Positions 11,761 to 24,400 of a stretch of 64,000 bases of DNA are shown in pieces. The stretch is from contig NW_020825294.1 in NCBI RefSeq assembly GCF_003286085.1, positions 10,810,501 through 10,874,500 of the forward strand, in the 5' to 3' direction. Below the pieces are notes generated by a model. The model saw only the letters and a program-made list of their open reading frames with translations. It was not told where the DNA came from and did no database searches. Source of the DNA: Drosophila persimilis (Eukaryota; Arthropoda; Insecta; Diptera; Drosophilidae). A program made the translations under genes and the position numbers. Numbering within the stretch: the first letter of the stretch is position 1; the number at the start of each line of letters is the position of its first letter.

Positions 11761-12632
11761 AATAAACAATTTCAAAGTTATGTATATTATACGTTCTCGA
11801 CTCGACATAGTCTCCGCAATAATACATTTGCGGGGACTATGAGAATATAAACAAATGTAACGAAAAACAAATATCGGTGCGGAGTAAGAGTGAACAAACT
11901 GGTTTTGCATTACGTCGTTTGCTTGGCTCCATCGCCGTCTCCAATCTCCACGCTCCGATGTTAGAAGAAAACCGAGAGACCGAGAGACCGACAAACCCGT
12001 TTCAAAGATGGATAGAAAAATGCTCTAAAAATAAGTTACAGCATAAGACGCGATTTTAAATTGGAGCTCTCCAACTCCGGACAGCAGTGGGGAATGTGCA
12101 GTATGGGAGTTTCGAGTTTCGAGCTTCGATGGAGCCGACCGACCCATTGCACTGGCGATTACGTGCATTGTCTGGGGCGCTGGAAATGGCGTCAATGGGT
12201 TAATTGTTATGGAGTGAAGGCGAAAGGTCATTGCTTCAAATTGGCTCAAGTCGAATGGAGAGGGGACAGGGCGTCGGAGACCATAATCGGATTGTCGCCG
12301 ATTGTGTGGAGAATGATTGGGAATTCAATCAAATATTTGTATGATAAAAGTGGAAGTCATAAGGATTATTCATTAAAGATTCTTCCCTAACCAGTAAAGT
12401 CTAAAACAGTCCTAGAAGATATCTCGATAATAGATAGCAGAACAGATACAAAGCCACGATCCTCTAGCATAGCAACCATATCCACCGGCTACTGAGGGGA
12501 ACCCAAGGGATAAACAGTGCCGCTCAAAAGTAAAATCTGTATATAGTGATATCTTTTCGACCAAATTGTCGATTTTTATGAAATAATTGTTTATTGATCA
12601 AGATTGTGGTTGTTTTTCCATTGAAATATGTA
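11761..12632. other. Non-coding, probable Gli 5' UTR intron
   Basis: No coding gene recognised. The short frames here lack codon structure or homology I know. It contains a (CGAGAGAC)-like short repeat near 11,972. Confidence 0.4.
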
Positions 12633-12660
12633 CAGCTGCGCCGAAAAAAATAGCACCAGT
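12633..12660 (+). repeat. Left terminal inverted repeat of the Tc1-like element
   Basis: 28 bp beginning CAGCTGCGCCG after TA. It differs from the right end at two positions near its tip. Confidence 0.9.
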
Positions 12661-12922
12661 GGACTAATGTGTCTATATTGACGGATTTTGCTTAAGCAAT
12701 GGTTCTAATGAACGTTGTTAAGACTATTATATAAACTTTATGGTATAATTTATCGTATCCCAGAGCACTGGCATAATTCGCAAACTCCAAATGAAAATAT
12801 TTGAAAAGAGAAGAATTTTATCAGAAATTTGGGCACCAACAAAAATAGCACCAATTACAAAGAAATCAAAAAACTATAAAATACAAGGAAACTTTCCAAA
12901 TTTTTTTGTAAAATATGTTTCT

Positions 12923-13928
12923 TTAGTTGTATTTAAAGGTTGGCGTTTTGTTGTAAAACCTTTGACAGCAACAACAGCAGCTCAGCATATTGGCATTAAA
13001 GCTCACCTCATTTTCGCATCTTTTCCTTGGGATATTGATCCACGAACCATGCAGAATACCCCAAACATGTTTAATGTTCTTTGATTCCGCATTAGAAACA
13101 TATTTTTTAGCTTGACCCAAAACATTAGCAATGGGGTTCACGTCTGGAGACTGAACAGGCCAATCTATTGCACTAAGTGAATTGTGCTCGAACCACTTTC
13201 GAGCTTTCTTTCTAGTTCGTTTTGGGTCATTTTCCTGCTGGAAGACACAAAACAACTCTCTTTCGTATTCTGCATAAAGCAGAATCACTGTTTCTTTGGT
13301 ATTGACATAGACATGTTGATCCATAATGGGGTTGTGCCATGTATTGGTTCACCTGCCTAGTACGAAAATCATGCCCATACGATTTTGCTTGCTTTTCTAT
13401 GTCTAATGAATTTACATGTGAGTCAGGGGGTTGTATTCTGCATTCGGTAGTCGTTTCACACAAGAACAAGACCCTTTTACACCAAAAAATAAATTTTGGC
13501 TTTATTCGGACCACAGGATGTTTATCCATTTTTCTTGGCTCAACTTTAGTGCTATTTTGCATACCAAACTTTTTTTGCCCCATGCCTTTCCGTGAAAAGT
13601 GAAATTTTCCTCGTACTACGAGTACCCATTTTACGTTCTTGTATACAAGATCTAACTTTCCTGGTACTTGACGATTTTTTAAGATCCTTGCTTTAGCTCT
13701 GGTGCCGACTTAAATGGGTCCTCCTTGCTCTCACGAACCAGTAGTTTTAGCAGAAATGGGGATATCGCGGCCTTTCTTGCACGTGATTCTTGTTGGAAAC
13801 ATATTTCTAAGGATTGCCAAACATTTCTTTCGAACAACCGACAATTTGCCCCACCTTAGCATAGGTCCTGCCTTCTGAAATGAAAGTTTTGATCCTTTGG
13901 CTTTTTTCTTCACTTTACTGCTTTCCAA
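12923..13928 (-). pseudogene. Tc1-like transposase remnant
   Basis: Three out-of-phase minus-strand pieces. 13,928-13,731 resembles the N-terminal helix-turn-helix. 13,583-13,227 covers the middle (KMDKHPVVRIKPKF). 13,324-12,923 has the C-terminal catalytic block QQENDPKRTRKKARKWF followed by DWPVQSPDVNPI, the DDE family's ND...DWP.QSPD.NPIE pattern. Frameshifts and the loss of E in NPIE mean no active enzyme is encoded. Confidence 0.85.
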
Positions 13929-14251
13929 GACCCATAACTACTTAAATTTTGTAACTTTCTTGTCACAATCACCTGAAGCCACCGATTTTTAATTCGATCA
14001 AGAACTTAAAATATCAAGAAGCTCAGAAAAGTAGAAGCTTTTACATAAAACAGTTACTGGTGCTATTTTTGTTGGTGCTCTATTTCGCTCTTCTTTCGCA
14101 AAATTGCCTAATGTTATATGAACCGTTAGAATTGAGAGAGTAAGAACACTTCTCTCAGAGAGGAGACATATAAAGCTACATTATATTGCAGTAAAGTCCA
14201 GCAAATGTTGGACAGTGGTCTTGTTTTGAACGCATAAAGACGGTCGTCCCT

Positions 14252-14279
14252 ACTGGTGCTATTTTTTTCGGCGCCACTG
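14252..14279 (-). repeat. Right terminal inverted repeat of the Tc1-like element
   Basis: 28 bp whose reverse complement begins CAGTGGCGCCG, next to TA at 14,280-14,281. Confidence 0.9.
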
Positions 14280-15689
14280 TATGTGGTTTCGGTAGAATGT
14301 CAGGAAAGTGCTTTTAAGTCGTAACTATGTTGAGGAACAACTTGATTTGATTTTCATTTGGACATGCCAAGCAATACAAATATATTAACACACAAGAAAC
14401 GAAACAATGGAATGGTACACTTTAAACACTTTCGCGACTCACTGTACTTCCTGTCTGCAACCCAAAACAAAAAGTGGGAGAACGAACCGAGACACCTGGC
14501 TGTCCAAAAACGGTTAAATTCGAATAGCATTTTGTTGGTGGCACTTGATTGGCAATGCCGGGCCACATGCCGTGGCAGGCGATGTCGATGCCCCTCCGTT
14601 GCATGTAAACTGGCACAAGGACTCACACAGATGCATGCCACTTTCAATGTGTATGTGTGTGTGTGCGTGCAGTGCATTAACCTGGTGCAACACTCGTAAG
14701 ATGCCTCAAGTTACGGAGCGCAGCGGCTCGGTTACTCAACCCCAATGTCCAATGTGGAAAGAAGATTCTTATTAAATTTACGGAAGTGCAAACGCCTGCA
14801 GAAAAGTGCCGAAAGTGCCGAGTTTTGGTTTCAAATGAGACTTGCGGGAGTTTTCATATCGGATTTCATGTCGTAAGCAACCGACTTGTTGTTCTGTTCC
14901 CATAGCGAGGGAGGGGTGGTTGTTATTGCAGCTCTGCTCGGTTGTTCGGTTGTTCGGTGATTCGTTATTCGTTCTTCGTTGCTGGGTGAATCATTTGCAG
15001 TAGTTTTGCCTTTTTCGCAATCCCCAAAGCAAACAAAACCCGTGGAACGCACCGATAACGCTGAAAGTGAAGCGCAGGTGTACGTGTATGCGTATCTAGA
15101 AGTACGAGTACGGGATGTCTGCATCTGTGTCTATCACTGTGTGTGTGTGTTGGCCCACTGATATTGATATTGATATTGTTGGTGTTGTGGTTGTGGTTGT
15201 GCGCTACCTTAATCTCACTTCTCTTACAGTTATGCTCCAATTGATGACGTTGCCGTGGAAACTTGTTGCTGGCTGGCTGGTCCGCAATGCGAGTGTTTTC
15301 ACTATCTAATCGCAATTTTCAAGCATTTCCATTCAAATGTTTCACACACAAGCAAAAAACCACGAAAACTTTCATAGCCAACGCCCCGAACGGGGGGGGG
15401 GGAAATCAAATCAAAAAGTAGTGCTCAAAAACTTCAGCCAGCAAGAAACAAGAAAAAAACGTAACGCAGGCCGCCGCTCGCAGCCGAAATGACCGTTTTG
15501 AGTCAGAGATATACTCGTAGTCCAGGTAGCCAGCCGAACGTAATGCCGTCAAAACGGGCCAAGAAGCAGTCTCACTCTCTCACAAACACACACACAAACT
15601 CTGACGTTGCGGCTTTGTTAACACTCTCACATACACACTCAGACACGCTTGAACTTGTTGTTACCAACAAATCGGTTGACTCACACGAA

Positions 15690-15960
15690 CGACACACCTG
15701 AGTGCGACTGAGGTACTACGGAACGCGCGCAGCTTGGGCTTGCAACCATTCAACCGACCGCTCTCCCATTCAAAATTCGAATGAATCCACGCAACAAACC
15801 TGCACCCACGAGCACTCAGTAGTTGAGTTTTCTTTGGGTTTTGTTGTAAACTTTTTTTAAATTTGAAAAATTTTCCCGCGCTACACAACCGCACAGCTCA
15901 AAAGTTGCGGTGGTATGACCGAATACCGCTATCGATACTATCGACTAAGCACGAGAGAGA
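15690..15960 (-). promoter_or_regulatory. Candidate Gli promoter / 5' UTR exon
   Basis: A perfect DRE (TATCGATA) lies near 15,931-15,938 beside a second ATCGA word. On the minus strand a CTCAG/GTGTGT donor-like site lies near 15,700. Together with the splice acceptor before the Gli ATG this could be the transcription start, but no transcript evidence is visible. Confidence 0.3.
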
Positions 15961-16045
15961 AATTGTTTGAAAGTGAATGATTGATACAAATTTAAACGCA
16001 AGTTTCTATACTCTATGTTCTTTTATATTCCCTTAAAAATGAAAT

Positions 16046-16078
16046 TGATGAAATATACACCGTAAATATACTTGCAGC
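16046..16078 (-). repeat. Partial third copy of the promoter cassette
   Basis: GAAATATACACCGTAAATATACT here matches GAAATATACCGTAAATATACT near 21,763 apart from a 2-bp insertion. It lies upstream of the candidate Gli start. Confidence 0.45.
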
Positions 16079-17179
16079 TCAATTTAGTCGTCAAAATATA
16101 CCTATGCCCACCCTACCTGACATAAGCATACCATGCGCCCACTTCCACTAGCATGTTAAGAGCCGATAAATTTGAATTTGAGTTAACTAATTTTTTTATA
16201 TTAATGAAAAACTATAAATTAAGTCATGGCCAAACTGTACTTTTACTTTATTTTAACCTCTCAAATTTTTAAACATTCATTGGACTACTTTGGCTATGGG
16301 TCGAAGTCGCCATTACAATATGGCGAAGCAATTTGGAATTTGAATTCTTGCATAAGACAAATAATTTATTTACATAATATTCCTTCTTAAAAAGATAAAA
16401 TGACATGTCTCCACAACAATTGGGTGGGAAAACGCCCAAATCTGTGGGTCATTGAGCAACTGGCTAGCTGCTGCCTTGCAAATCAGGTGATTCATTCTGT
16501 TCAAATTGTTTTCTAAAATTTAGTTACAAGTCTCCTTATTGAGGCAATTGAGTGTCGTTTCCTGTGATGAGAGATTTTTGCATAATTTCTAATAAATTTC
16601 TATTATTACTAGAATTTTTGAACCAGTGACGTTGCATTGTGATTCATGTGCTGTGGCCCGAGCCGGGCAGACAATTAAAGATCAGTTCACATTTTGACCC
16701 CAACTTATTGAATGGAAGATGCGGTCGGTCTGCTGTTGGGCGTAGCTGCTGCTAATTGTAATTATAACAGAAGACGACGGCGGCGGCGGCTATGCTTCCG
16801 ATGTCAGAGATGCGGGAAGCAATTAAAGCACTTGAGGATGGACACGCTTTGTTTACAATTCTGACCCTTTCATTATTAATGAAGTGCTTAAGTCAATTAT
16901 GCTTAAAAAGTACTTAGGGACACTAAGATCAGGGGCAGCAATCAATTTATATTGACGGTTCTTCTTACATATTATCAAGGTTAAATTTGATACTACAGGC
17001 TATTGGACCGAAATGAAATCTGCAGAGCGCAGATTAATAAACCATGAAACGGCATAGAAACGGTTATAATTTTGTGTTGGGAAGTAGGAAACCAACGTTT
17101 CCTGTTCATCAAGAATGTACAAATGTTTAGAAATTGGTGTCAATGGACTTAAATTATTGCGCCAACATAACGATACTTA

Positions 17180-17300
17180 TCGCTTTGTAGTCATCGAGTA
17201 TTATTTTCGTTTAGTATCGGTGCCGTGGTATCGACTATGCATACATCTGGCAGCCCTCAAACTATCAGCTGTTTTCGAAGCGAAAAAATCTGAACTCAAA
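17180..17300 (+). promoter_or_regulatory. Candidate methyltransferase promoter
   Basis: ATCAGCTGTT (Ohler motif 5, E-box type) lies near 17,262-17,271. Just upstream are CATCTGGCAGCCCT and two ATCGA-containing words. It sits about 100 bp before the ATG, typical for a housekeeping fly promoter. Confidence 0.45.
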
Positions 17301-17367
17301 CAAATTTGAAGCAAACGGAGCAAAACAAGTGTTGACTGCAAAAAAAGTCTACCAGAGCCGGATTGCA

Positions 17368-18831
17368 ATGGAGCCGCCATCGACGGGCGGTGTTACAGCC
17401 GCTGGCAATAATACCACACACAAATTTCATCCGTGCGACGAGGCAGTGATAGCGACCAACGACGATGCCAGCGATTGCAAGCGATGCGCCGTCCGCATGG
17501 GCTATTGGAAGGACGACTACATTGGGTACTTTGTGCGGAACCAAGAGCGGAAGGCTCCAGAGATAAACCGTGGCTACTTTGCCCGCGTCAAGGGCGTCGA
17601 GATGTGCGTGGAGAAGTTCCTGAAGGTCAGTGTTTGACTGCACTTGCACTTGCATGCAGCATACCATAAGCCTTAACTGCAGCTATAAATAACGTGACAT
17701 GCGCAGGGGTGTGGTGTGGCTGTGTGCCACGGCGCCCAGCTGTCTGGCGCATGTTAAGGTCAAGTGCCATGGCGAGTCCGCCAGTCCGCATCCTGTTGCA
17801 CGTCTCGTGGCCAGAAGAGCTGCGCATGTCCTGTCTATGCTGTCCATGCTGGTCACGCCCCGACCTGACTGTTGGCCTTGCACTAAACACTCCCAGTTCA
17901 TTGCAGAAAACCTCTGGAAACTGCCAGATCATCAATCTGGGCTGTGGCTTCGACACACTCTACTTTCGCCTGAGGGACACGGCGCACCAGGTGAAGAACT
18001 TCATAGAGCTGGACTTTCCCACGGTCACGGCTCGCAAATGCTATACAATCAAACGCAACAAGGCCCTGCTGGCAAAGATCCACGATGAGGACGGCGAGGT
18101 GCGCCTCAGTCCCACCGATCTTCATGGCCCCAGCTATCATCTGATGGGCGTCGATCTGCGCAACCTCGACGAGGTCGATAATAAGCTGCAGCAGGCCGAG
18201 GTGGACTACACGCTACCCACCATCTTCCTGGCCGAGTGTGTTCTGGTCTACATAGAGGCCCAGAACTGTCGCAATCTCCTCAAGTGGATAGCACAAAAGT
18301 TCCAGGCCGCTGTCTTTGTCAACTACGAGCAGGTTTGAGCACATCCAGATTAGATTCTTCGTATACCTGTAACAAAAGTGATTCTCCTCAGGTCAATATG
18401 AACGATCGCTTTGGCGATGTAATGCTCAACAATCTGCGTAGTCGCGGCTGCAGTCTGGCCGGCGTCGAGTCCTGCCTGTCGCTGGAGACGCAAACCAATC
18501 GGTTCAAGGACTGCGGATGGAGTGGAGCACGTGCCTGGGACATGGTGCAGGTGTACGAGAGCATATCCTCGGCCGAGCGCCAGCGCATCGAGCGCCTGGA
18601 GATGCTCGACGAGGGCGAGCTCCTGCTGCAGCTCTTCCAGCACTACTGCCTGGTGGTGGCCTGGCTGGGCGTGGCCTTCCAGGATTTAGATATCACGTGC
18701 GTGCAAGTGTAAAAATTCGTATCTAATATGAAGCCTTCACAGAGTGCCTGCCTCAAACAGCTGCTAATCTGTATTTATTTCTTGATTACCACAGGGTGGA
18801 GGAGCTCATGTCCTCCCTGAACATTGACTAA
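17368..18831 (+). CDS. Leucine carboxyl methyltransferase 1 (PP2A C-subunit methylase)
   Basis: Four exons, 17368-17625, 17907-18332, 18392-18696 and 18795-18831, with GT-AG junctions and consistent phases, give 341 aa (human LCMT1 is 334). Family landmarks appear in order: YWKDDYIGYFVR, ERKAPEINRGYFARVKGV, the SAM-binding QIINLGCGFDTLYFRL, the LPTIFLAECVLVYIE strand and FVNYEQVNMNDRFGDVM. The enzyme methylates the C-terminal Leu of the PP2A catalytic subunit in the cytosol and so directs assembly of PP2A holoenzymes. The ATG at 17,368 is the first in frame with a plausible N-terminus. Intron 1 (281 nt) is the longest. It converges on Ku80 with 526 bp between the stop codons. Confidence 0.95.
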
Positions 18832-19357
18832 TGGAAGGAGAATATGGAAGAGCGTGAAGCAATGCATTACTTCTTGTCTGTATGGCGTCTCTGCTTGCTG
18901 GCCCAAGGGTGCAGCCATGCCAAAAGTTTTTTCCTCTCAACGTGTTATTGAAAAACGAAATTGAAACGCAATCGTATTTAAATATTTATCACCAACCACA
19001 CAACCAACCGTGCATGTGCATTGTTTATTTCTAAATTCCCAATTGTTCCTTAATCATTTCGCAGCTTGTTAAATTATTTGTACTCTAATCATTTCGCTCT
19101 AGAAGTTTAGCATTTTTCATTTTAAAATCTAAATCTAACCCCAGAGATACACACATACATATATGCACATAATTATCTGCTCATTCCCCACCATTCTGTG
19201 TGCGTTTGCAAAAGTGTAAATGTTATTTGAAATGAATTAAACCAAAAATATAATTGGAAAACCGAACAAGAAACAATCTCCAATCGAAGACAGTGTCTCA
19301 AAATGAGTTTATATATGTGCATACATAGAAATATAATTTTAAGCGCCCACTCTTTGT
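18832..19357. other. Intergenic, convergent 3' ends
   Basis: AT-rich 3' flanks of the methyltransferase gene and Ku80. No gene or structured RNA seen. Confidence 0.5.
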
Positions 19358-21611
19358 TCATGGAACTCCCTGCCAATCGATGTTGTAATAAGCCTTAAGG
19401 TTTAGTTCATCGTCTAGTGTGGGCTGGCCCAGCACCAAGGGACCAAGCTGCTTGTCATCCATGATGTCCGTCCAGAACTCCTGCAGTCTCTTCGCCACGA
19501 CGATCTTCTTCAGCTCCTCCGTAAACTTATCGTACTCCAGGAACGCATTGAAGTCGAGACAGCTCTGCCTGTACAGTGAAATGAGCTCGCCCAGCTGCTC
19601 CAGGTTGAGCTTCTTCCGCTCGAGAAGAGTGAAGATAACCACACGGACTTGGGCGGCCAGCGTCTGGAACTGGGCATCCCTCCGGGTGACATTGCTGATG
19701 GAGCGGATACTTGCCAGGATGCGCGTGTAGTCTTGGGCGGATGCGACCAAGCCCACGCCGTCCGCTGGCATGGGAATTTCCTTCTCTTGGGGCTCGTCCT
19801 TGATGGGGAGAGCATTCTCCGCCTGCTCCTTGGCCTGGAGCTTCTCCAGCCAGGCCCTGCTGTGCTTCAGTGGGAAAAGCTTCTTCACGGTGGACGCTGC
19901 TTGCTTGGATTTCTCTTCCAGCGCCTCGGGGACACTCCAAAAGACGTCGACAAAGTTCTTGTCCTTCAGCATTTCCTTGAACTGCTGATCATCATCACGT
20001 AGCGATCCTTCCTTGATCACCCTCCGCTCCAGCACATCCATCACATTCTGCTCAAAGATGCTTGGCAGGCTATCAAATGGCAGAAGATCATTCTGACGCC
20101 ACTGGCGCGGCTGATGAGTGTTGCTGAGGCTGCACTCAAGGTCGGTGCTGTCGATCAGCCTGTCGATGGCCTCCAGCTGCTCTTCGCTACACTCCGACTT
20201 GGTAGTGCGCAGCGAAGGAAAGTCCCAGAAATGGTGCTGCGACGTGTAGGAGAGCTCCAGCATGTAGAGCATGGCCGGATGGCTGTCATCCGGCAGTTTC
20301 GGCAGCAGAATCACCATTTTAGGAGTGTTCAACTTCGGGCTGTAGATCTTCCAGCAGAGCATCGCATGGTTGCTGCTGTCCAGAGCCCTCACCAGGGCAT
20401 CCAGTTTGTTGGCCGACACTGTACTCCCCTTCTGGTGGGCCACCACGTAGAGCGAATCTCCAGAGAAGTACTCATCCGGCACCGAGTCCCGCTTGATGAA
20501 TCCAAAGAAGTGCAGACCAGGCGGATGCGGCGCTTTCGGCTCGAGCAGCGTATCATCATAAGGGACGGCTGTACCGCCCAGCATGTAGCCGGTCATAAGG
20601 TCTTCGGGCAGGGGCGTCACCTCGGCGCCCTTCATGAAATGGTGCGTCTCACGCGACACTTCCTCATCGGACACGGCCCAGACCCTCTTCAGCTTGACGG
20701 GCGTTTGATTCTTCATGGCAATCATGCCCTGCACATTGATACTGATCTTGCTGCCGATACACAACGTGGAGTTCCACGACCACGGTCGTCTGTTGGTCAC
20801 CCTGAAGACCGTTTGCAGAGTCTCCTTGAAGCTGCAGAGCGTGGCATTGCAGCGAGGGACGAGATTCAGGGCATACTTCTGGTTCTCCAGCTCCTCGGCA
20901 GTGCACTTTCGCGAGAAATTGAATATAGCCTGGGGTTCTCCGCTCTCCATGTTGTCTATGTAAGCAATGTTGTGGGAGCTATCACAAAGATGGGAGTTGA
21001 TACGGTCGAAACTTCGAGAGGACAACTAATGAGTTCTCACCCTACAATTAATTCGATGCCAGAGTTCAGCAGCTCGTCGGTGATTGAATTGAACTTCTCA
21101 TAGCTCTGTGGCATTGAATTGAAGTCAAACAGAAGCAGTATGCGACGTCTGGCGGGCTTCAGCCTATCAGAGATCAGGGATGGATTATTGGGAAGCAGAA
21201 AGGCAAGGAGTCAAGCTTACGCCAGGGCGTTTTCCTGCATGTCTAGGGCCACCTTAATCCCGTCCAGCCATTCGCCCTGCTCGCAGGCGGTTTCATTTAC
21301 AAATGTAAATAAGTCCAGCAACAGTTGCCAGCTGCATAGCTGTACAGACCCCTCCTTGAAGTATATCACATTTTGGCAGTCGTCCGTGTTTTTAGCGCTG
21401 CCTACCAGTACAAAAGAGACATAGTCCTTGCTGCTGCACACAATCTTATCCTTGAGTATTTCGGCCACACACTTCACCGACTTCAGTTTAAAATCCTCGG
21501 CAGCGCAGGTCCGTACATCCAGCACAATAACCAGACATTCCTAGGAGACAAATGCAATGTAATATGAGAAAAAACGGGGTTCCAGCTAATTTGTACCTTG
21601 TTAGTGGCCAT
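19358..21611 (-). CDS. Ku80: Ku80 subunit of the Ku DNA-end-binding heterodimer
   Basis: Four coding exons, 21611-21597 (MATNK only), 21540-21221, 21163-21041 and 20978-19358, with GT-AG sites and consistent phases, give 692 aa. The N-terminal von Willebrand A-like domain starts ECLVIVLDVRT and continues through RRRILLLFDFNSM. It is followed by the Ku beta-barrel region (about 240-470, with TGYMLGGTAVPYDD and PGLHFFGFIKRDSVPDEYF) and a helical C-terminal part. With Ku70 it encircles broken DNA ends for non-homologous joining and works at telomeres. No clear vertebrate-type DNA-PKcs-binding tail is seen, in keeping with flies lacking DNA-PKcs. The frame is intact. The 5-codon first exon is easily missed by gene finders. 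Confidence 0.95.
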
Positions 21612-21688
21612 TATCTTGGTTTATATTTGTAAAATCTGAAATATTAGAAAAATTCTTCGAAATAGAAGGCGCAATTTCACAATAGAGC

Positions 21689-21785
21689 AGTGTGACCGCG
21701 GATTTATCGATCAAATATACCGTCCGACCCTTAGAAATATACCGAAACATACCGTCTTATTTTAGAAATATACCGTAAATATACT
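21689..21785 (-). promoter_or_regulatory. Ku80 promoter cassette, inverted copy of the Mtr4 one
   Basis: The minus strand has GGTCACACT (motif 1, 21,689-21,697), TGATCGATAAAT (DRE-like, about 21,701-21,712), and several GGTATATTT words (motif-6-like). Over about 56 bp it is nearly identical to 347-402. It lies about 80 bp upstream of the Ku80 ATG. Confidence 0.75.
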
Positions 21786-21986
21786 GTATTCGTGGACGTT
21801 GACATGCAATGACTGCATCTTTCAAGAGGCGATGCAGTTACTGCACCGTCAAGTGGCCCGTGTGACACCAGCAGAAGGTTGTTACGCGCGGATCCCAGGC
21901 AAAACGCAGCCCTCCTCCCGCCCAACCGACCGAGGGGCGCTGCCGCATGACGCGCGGTGCGTAGCCGAACCAAACGCGAACATGCA
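21786..21986. other. Transition from genes to mobile DNA
   Basis: About 200 bp of unassigned sequence between the Ku80 promoter and the first LINE. Nothing recognised. Confidence 0.4.
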
Positions 21987-22109
21987 AGAAAGATAGCTAT
22001 TAGACTAACATTCGAGGAAAATTAGTACTAAACTTACTAAGAAACTAAGCATGCAATCAAAATACAAATACCACTACAGTTACTAATTAATAGAAAGGTG
22101 TGTAAGGAT

Positions 22110-24400
22110 TCATAATTTAATAAGAGGAAGAGAATTAGTGGTGGATATAATATGGTAGAGGGAATTATAATCCGAGCATAAGACCCTAAACGGTTCATGC
22201 AAGGAATAATTCGATCTACAAAGTGGAAGGAACAACGGTATAAAATTTCTAGTCAGTCTAATAGGAATTGTGAAGTTTATGCGGCTCAACTGATCAGGGC
22301 TGTCTATGTCACCCCCGATCAAGTTGTGCATAAATATCACACCAAGCATTTTTCTACGGTTAACTAAGGATGGGAGGTTTACTAATAGTAGTCTACTAGA
22401 GTAAGATGGGAGTCTTATACCCGCATCCCAGTTAAGGCCCCGCAGAGCGAGGGGTAAAAAGTTTTTCTGTACTGATTCTATACGATCCTGGTGTACTTTG
22501 TACTGAGGGCACCATACACAGGAGCCGTATTCTAAAATCGGACGAACTAGCGTAGTATAGAGAGTCTTTGTTATATAGGGGTCGTCAAATTCTTTTGACC
22601 ACCTCTTTATAAACCCAAGCACGCCCATGGCATTATTTACTATGGTAGAAATGTGTTCGGAAAGCTTTAACTTTGAGTCTAATAAGACACCAAGATCATT
22701 CACCAGGGTAATTCTCTCAAGAGAACCGCCACATAGGGTATAGGTAGCCAACAAGGGGCTAGAACGATAAAAAGTCATTACTTTGCATTTCGAGGCATTA
22801 AGGTGTAACAAGTTTGCACAGCACCAAGACTGAAAGTTATTGAGATCGGATTGCAAGCGAGAATGAAAAGAAATGTCCTTATACTGGACACAGAGTTTAA
22901 CATCATCCGCATACATAAGTACTCGAGAGTATGTTAATACCGAAGGCAAGTCATTAATAAAGAGTGTGAAGAGTAAGGGGCCTAGATGGCTGCCCTGTGG
23001 TACTCCCGATGAAACCTTTACTGGTGAAGAGAGGGAGTTTTTGAAGAGGACTCTTTGAGACCTGGAACAAAGATAGCTGGAAATCCATCTCAGGAGGTTG
23101 GGCGGAAACCCTTAAAGGTCAAGTTTATGTGCTAGAAGGGAATGGTTGTCGAATGCTTTACTGAAGACGGTGTAAATAACATCCGTCTGTAAGTTACCAA
23201 AAAGATCGGCAATTGCCTGATCATTATTTGCCGACGTATTACAAAATGATAGCGAGGATGGGTGTGCGAGGATGGGTGGACATTCTACGCTTACTGTTTA
23301 CGAAGCAGTAAAACTGTTTAGGGTCCTGAGAAAAACGTATCCTGCATCGACATAGGTAGTTCTTATAGCATTGTGCATTAAGAACTGACAAGTTTAACCG
23401 AGCTATTACATAGCGAGAGTGAGAAGTAGGAAACCCAACTTCCTGAAATTTTTTATAAAGTCTTGATTTTAAGTTTTTTAGGCTGGATAACTCTTTGGTA
23501 AACCAAGGGGGTTTTCCAGATCTAATCGGACAAGAAAGCGGGACACAAGAATCAAAAAATGTGCCAAGAGCATTGTAAAAAATGTTTGTGCCTTTTGTGA
23601 CATCAGTGCACAAGTACAAAGCGGACCAATCAAAATCCCTAATTAGGTTATTAAGCTTCGCAAACTCGGCTTTACGAAAGCAGCGGTCCAATACAGTTGG
23701 TCCTATATCTAGCGACACCTCGAAAGTAGGGTGGTAGGCGTCTTCAGGTATAGTGAGCGGAAGGGCTCGGGTTAACAACACTATGGTCGGATCCGATACA
23801 AAGCATAGATCAAGCAATCGACCCAAGGAATTTTTCACATGATTGACTTGAGACAGGGACAGGTCAAGCAAGCCGTCAACAAAGTCATGTCGTGACATGG
23901 GCATTAGGATACTAGACTCGTTTACCGAAGACCAAACAGTTCCTGGCAAGTTGAAGTCACCAAGAACTATCATACGATCTTTATCAGATAGCGAGGAAGA
24001 AACAGCGGTTGAAGCGGACAAGTGCTGCTCATAAATTGAGATATCCGAAGAAGGTGGGATATACGAGCAAGTAATGAATATAGCGAAAGCGGGAAGAATC
24101 AGTTTTACACACAGGAATTCCAGTTCCTGTTGAACTTGGACTGTGAAGTGTTCTGACGTGAAATAAGAGTCCACTGCAAATAGAACCCCTCCTGCACGTC
24201 GAGACGAACGGTCCTTTCTAAAAGTTGTGTACCGACCTGCCAAAACCTCGGAACTAAGAATGTCCGGCTTTAACCAGGTTTCAGTTAACACAATAACGTG
24301 GGAAGCAAATGCAACACTATCCCGGAAAAGAATGCTGAGCTTACTACGCAAGCCTCTTACATTCTGATAGGTTACTAAAAGAGAAGTTAGTTTTTTGGAA
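22110..24400 (-). pseudogene. LINE ORF2 (endonuclease-reverse transcriptase), damaged
   Basis: Endonuclease motifs are at 24,370-23,700: VLTETWLK, GGVLFAVDS, CSYIPPSSD and VLGDFNLPG. The RT part has FSKAFD, GVPQGSHLGPLLF and the catalytic LMYADDV. Compared with copy 2, roughly 170 residues of the RT fingers are missing near 23,190-23,240. An in-frame TAA lies at about 23,115 between HKLDL and GFPPNLL. No ATG precedes the endonuclease. Confidence 0.85.

Larger units (their letters stand above)
12633..14279 (-). mobile_element. Tc1/mariner-type transposon with IR/DR ends (dead)
   Basis: Terminal inverted repeats 12,633-12,660 and 14,252-14,279 share GCGCCGAAAAAAATAGCACC and are flanked by TA on both sides (12,631-12,632 and 14,280-14,281), the Tc1/mariner target duplication. 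A second inverted pair containing GCACCAACAAAAATAGCACC lies about 200 bp inside each end (12,833-12,853 and 14,060-14,080), the IR/DR layout of the Sleeping Beauty, Minos and Paris groups. Total length is 1,647 bp. The transposase between them is broken. Confidence 0.9.
14280..17367. other. Intergenic region between Gli and the methyltransferase gene
   Basis: About 3.1 kb without a convincing gene. It holds a (GT)n run near 14,652-14,670, a G12 run near 15,391, a GATATT/GTTGTG simple repeat at about 15,160-15,205, a CACACA-rich stretch near 15,580-15,640, promoter-like motifs at 15,900-15,960 and 16,046-16,078, and a (GGC)n patch near 16,780. The short frames are low complexity. Confidence 0.5.

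Noticed and set aside
20114..21103. 329-aa plus-strand frame
   Set aside because: Antisense of Ku80 exon 4; it crosses a Ku80 intron without any sign of its own structure.
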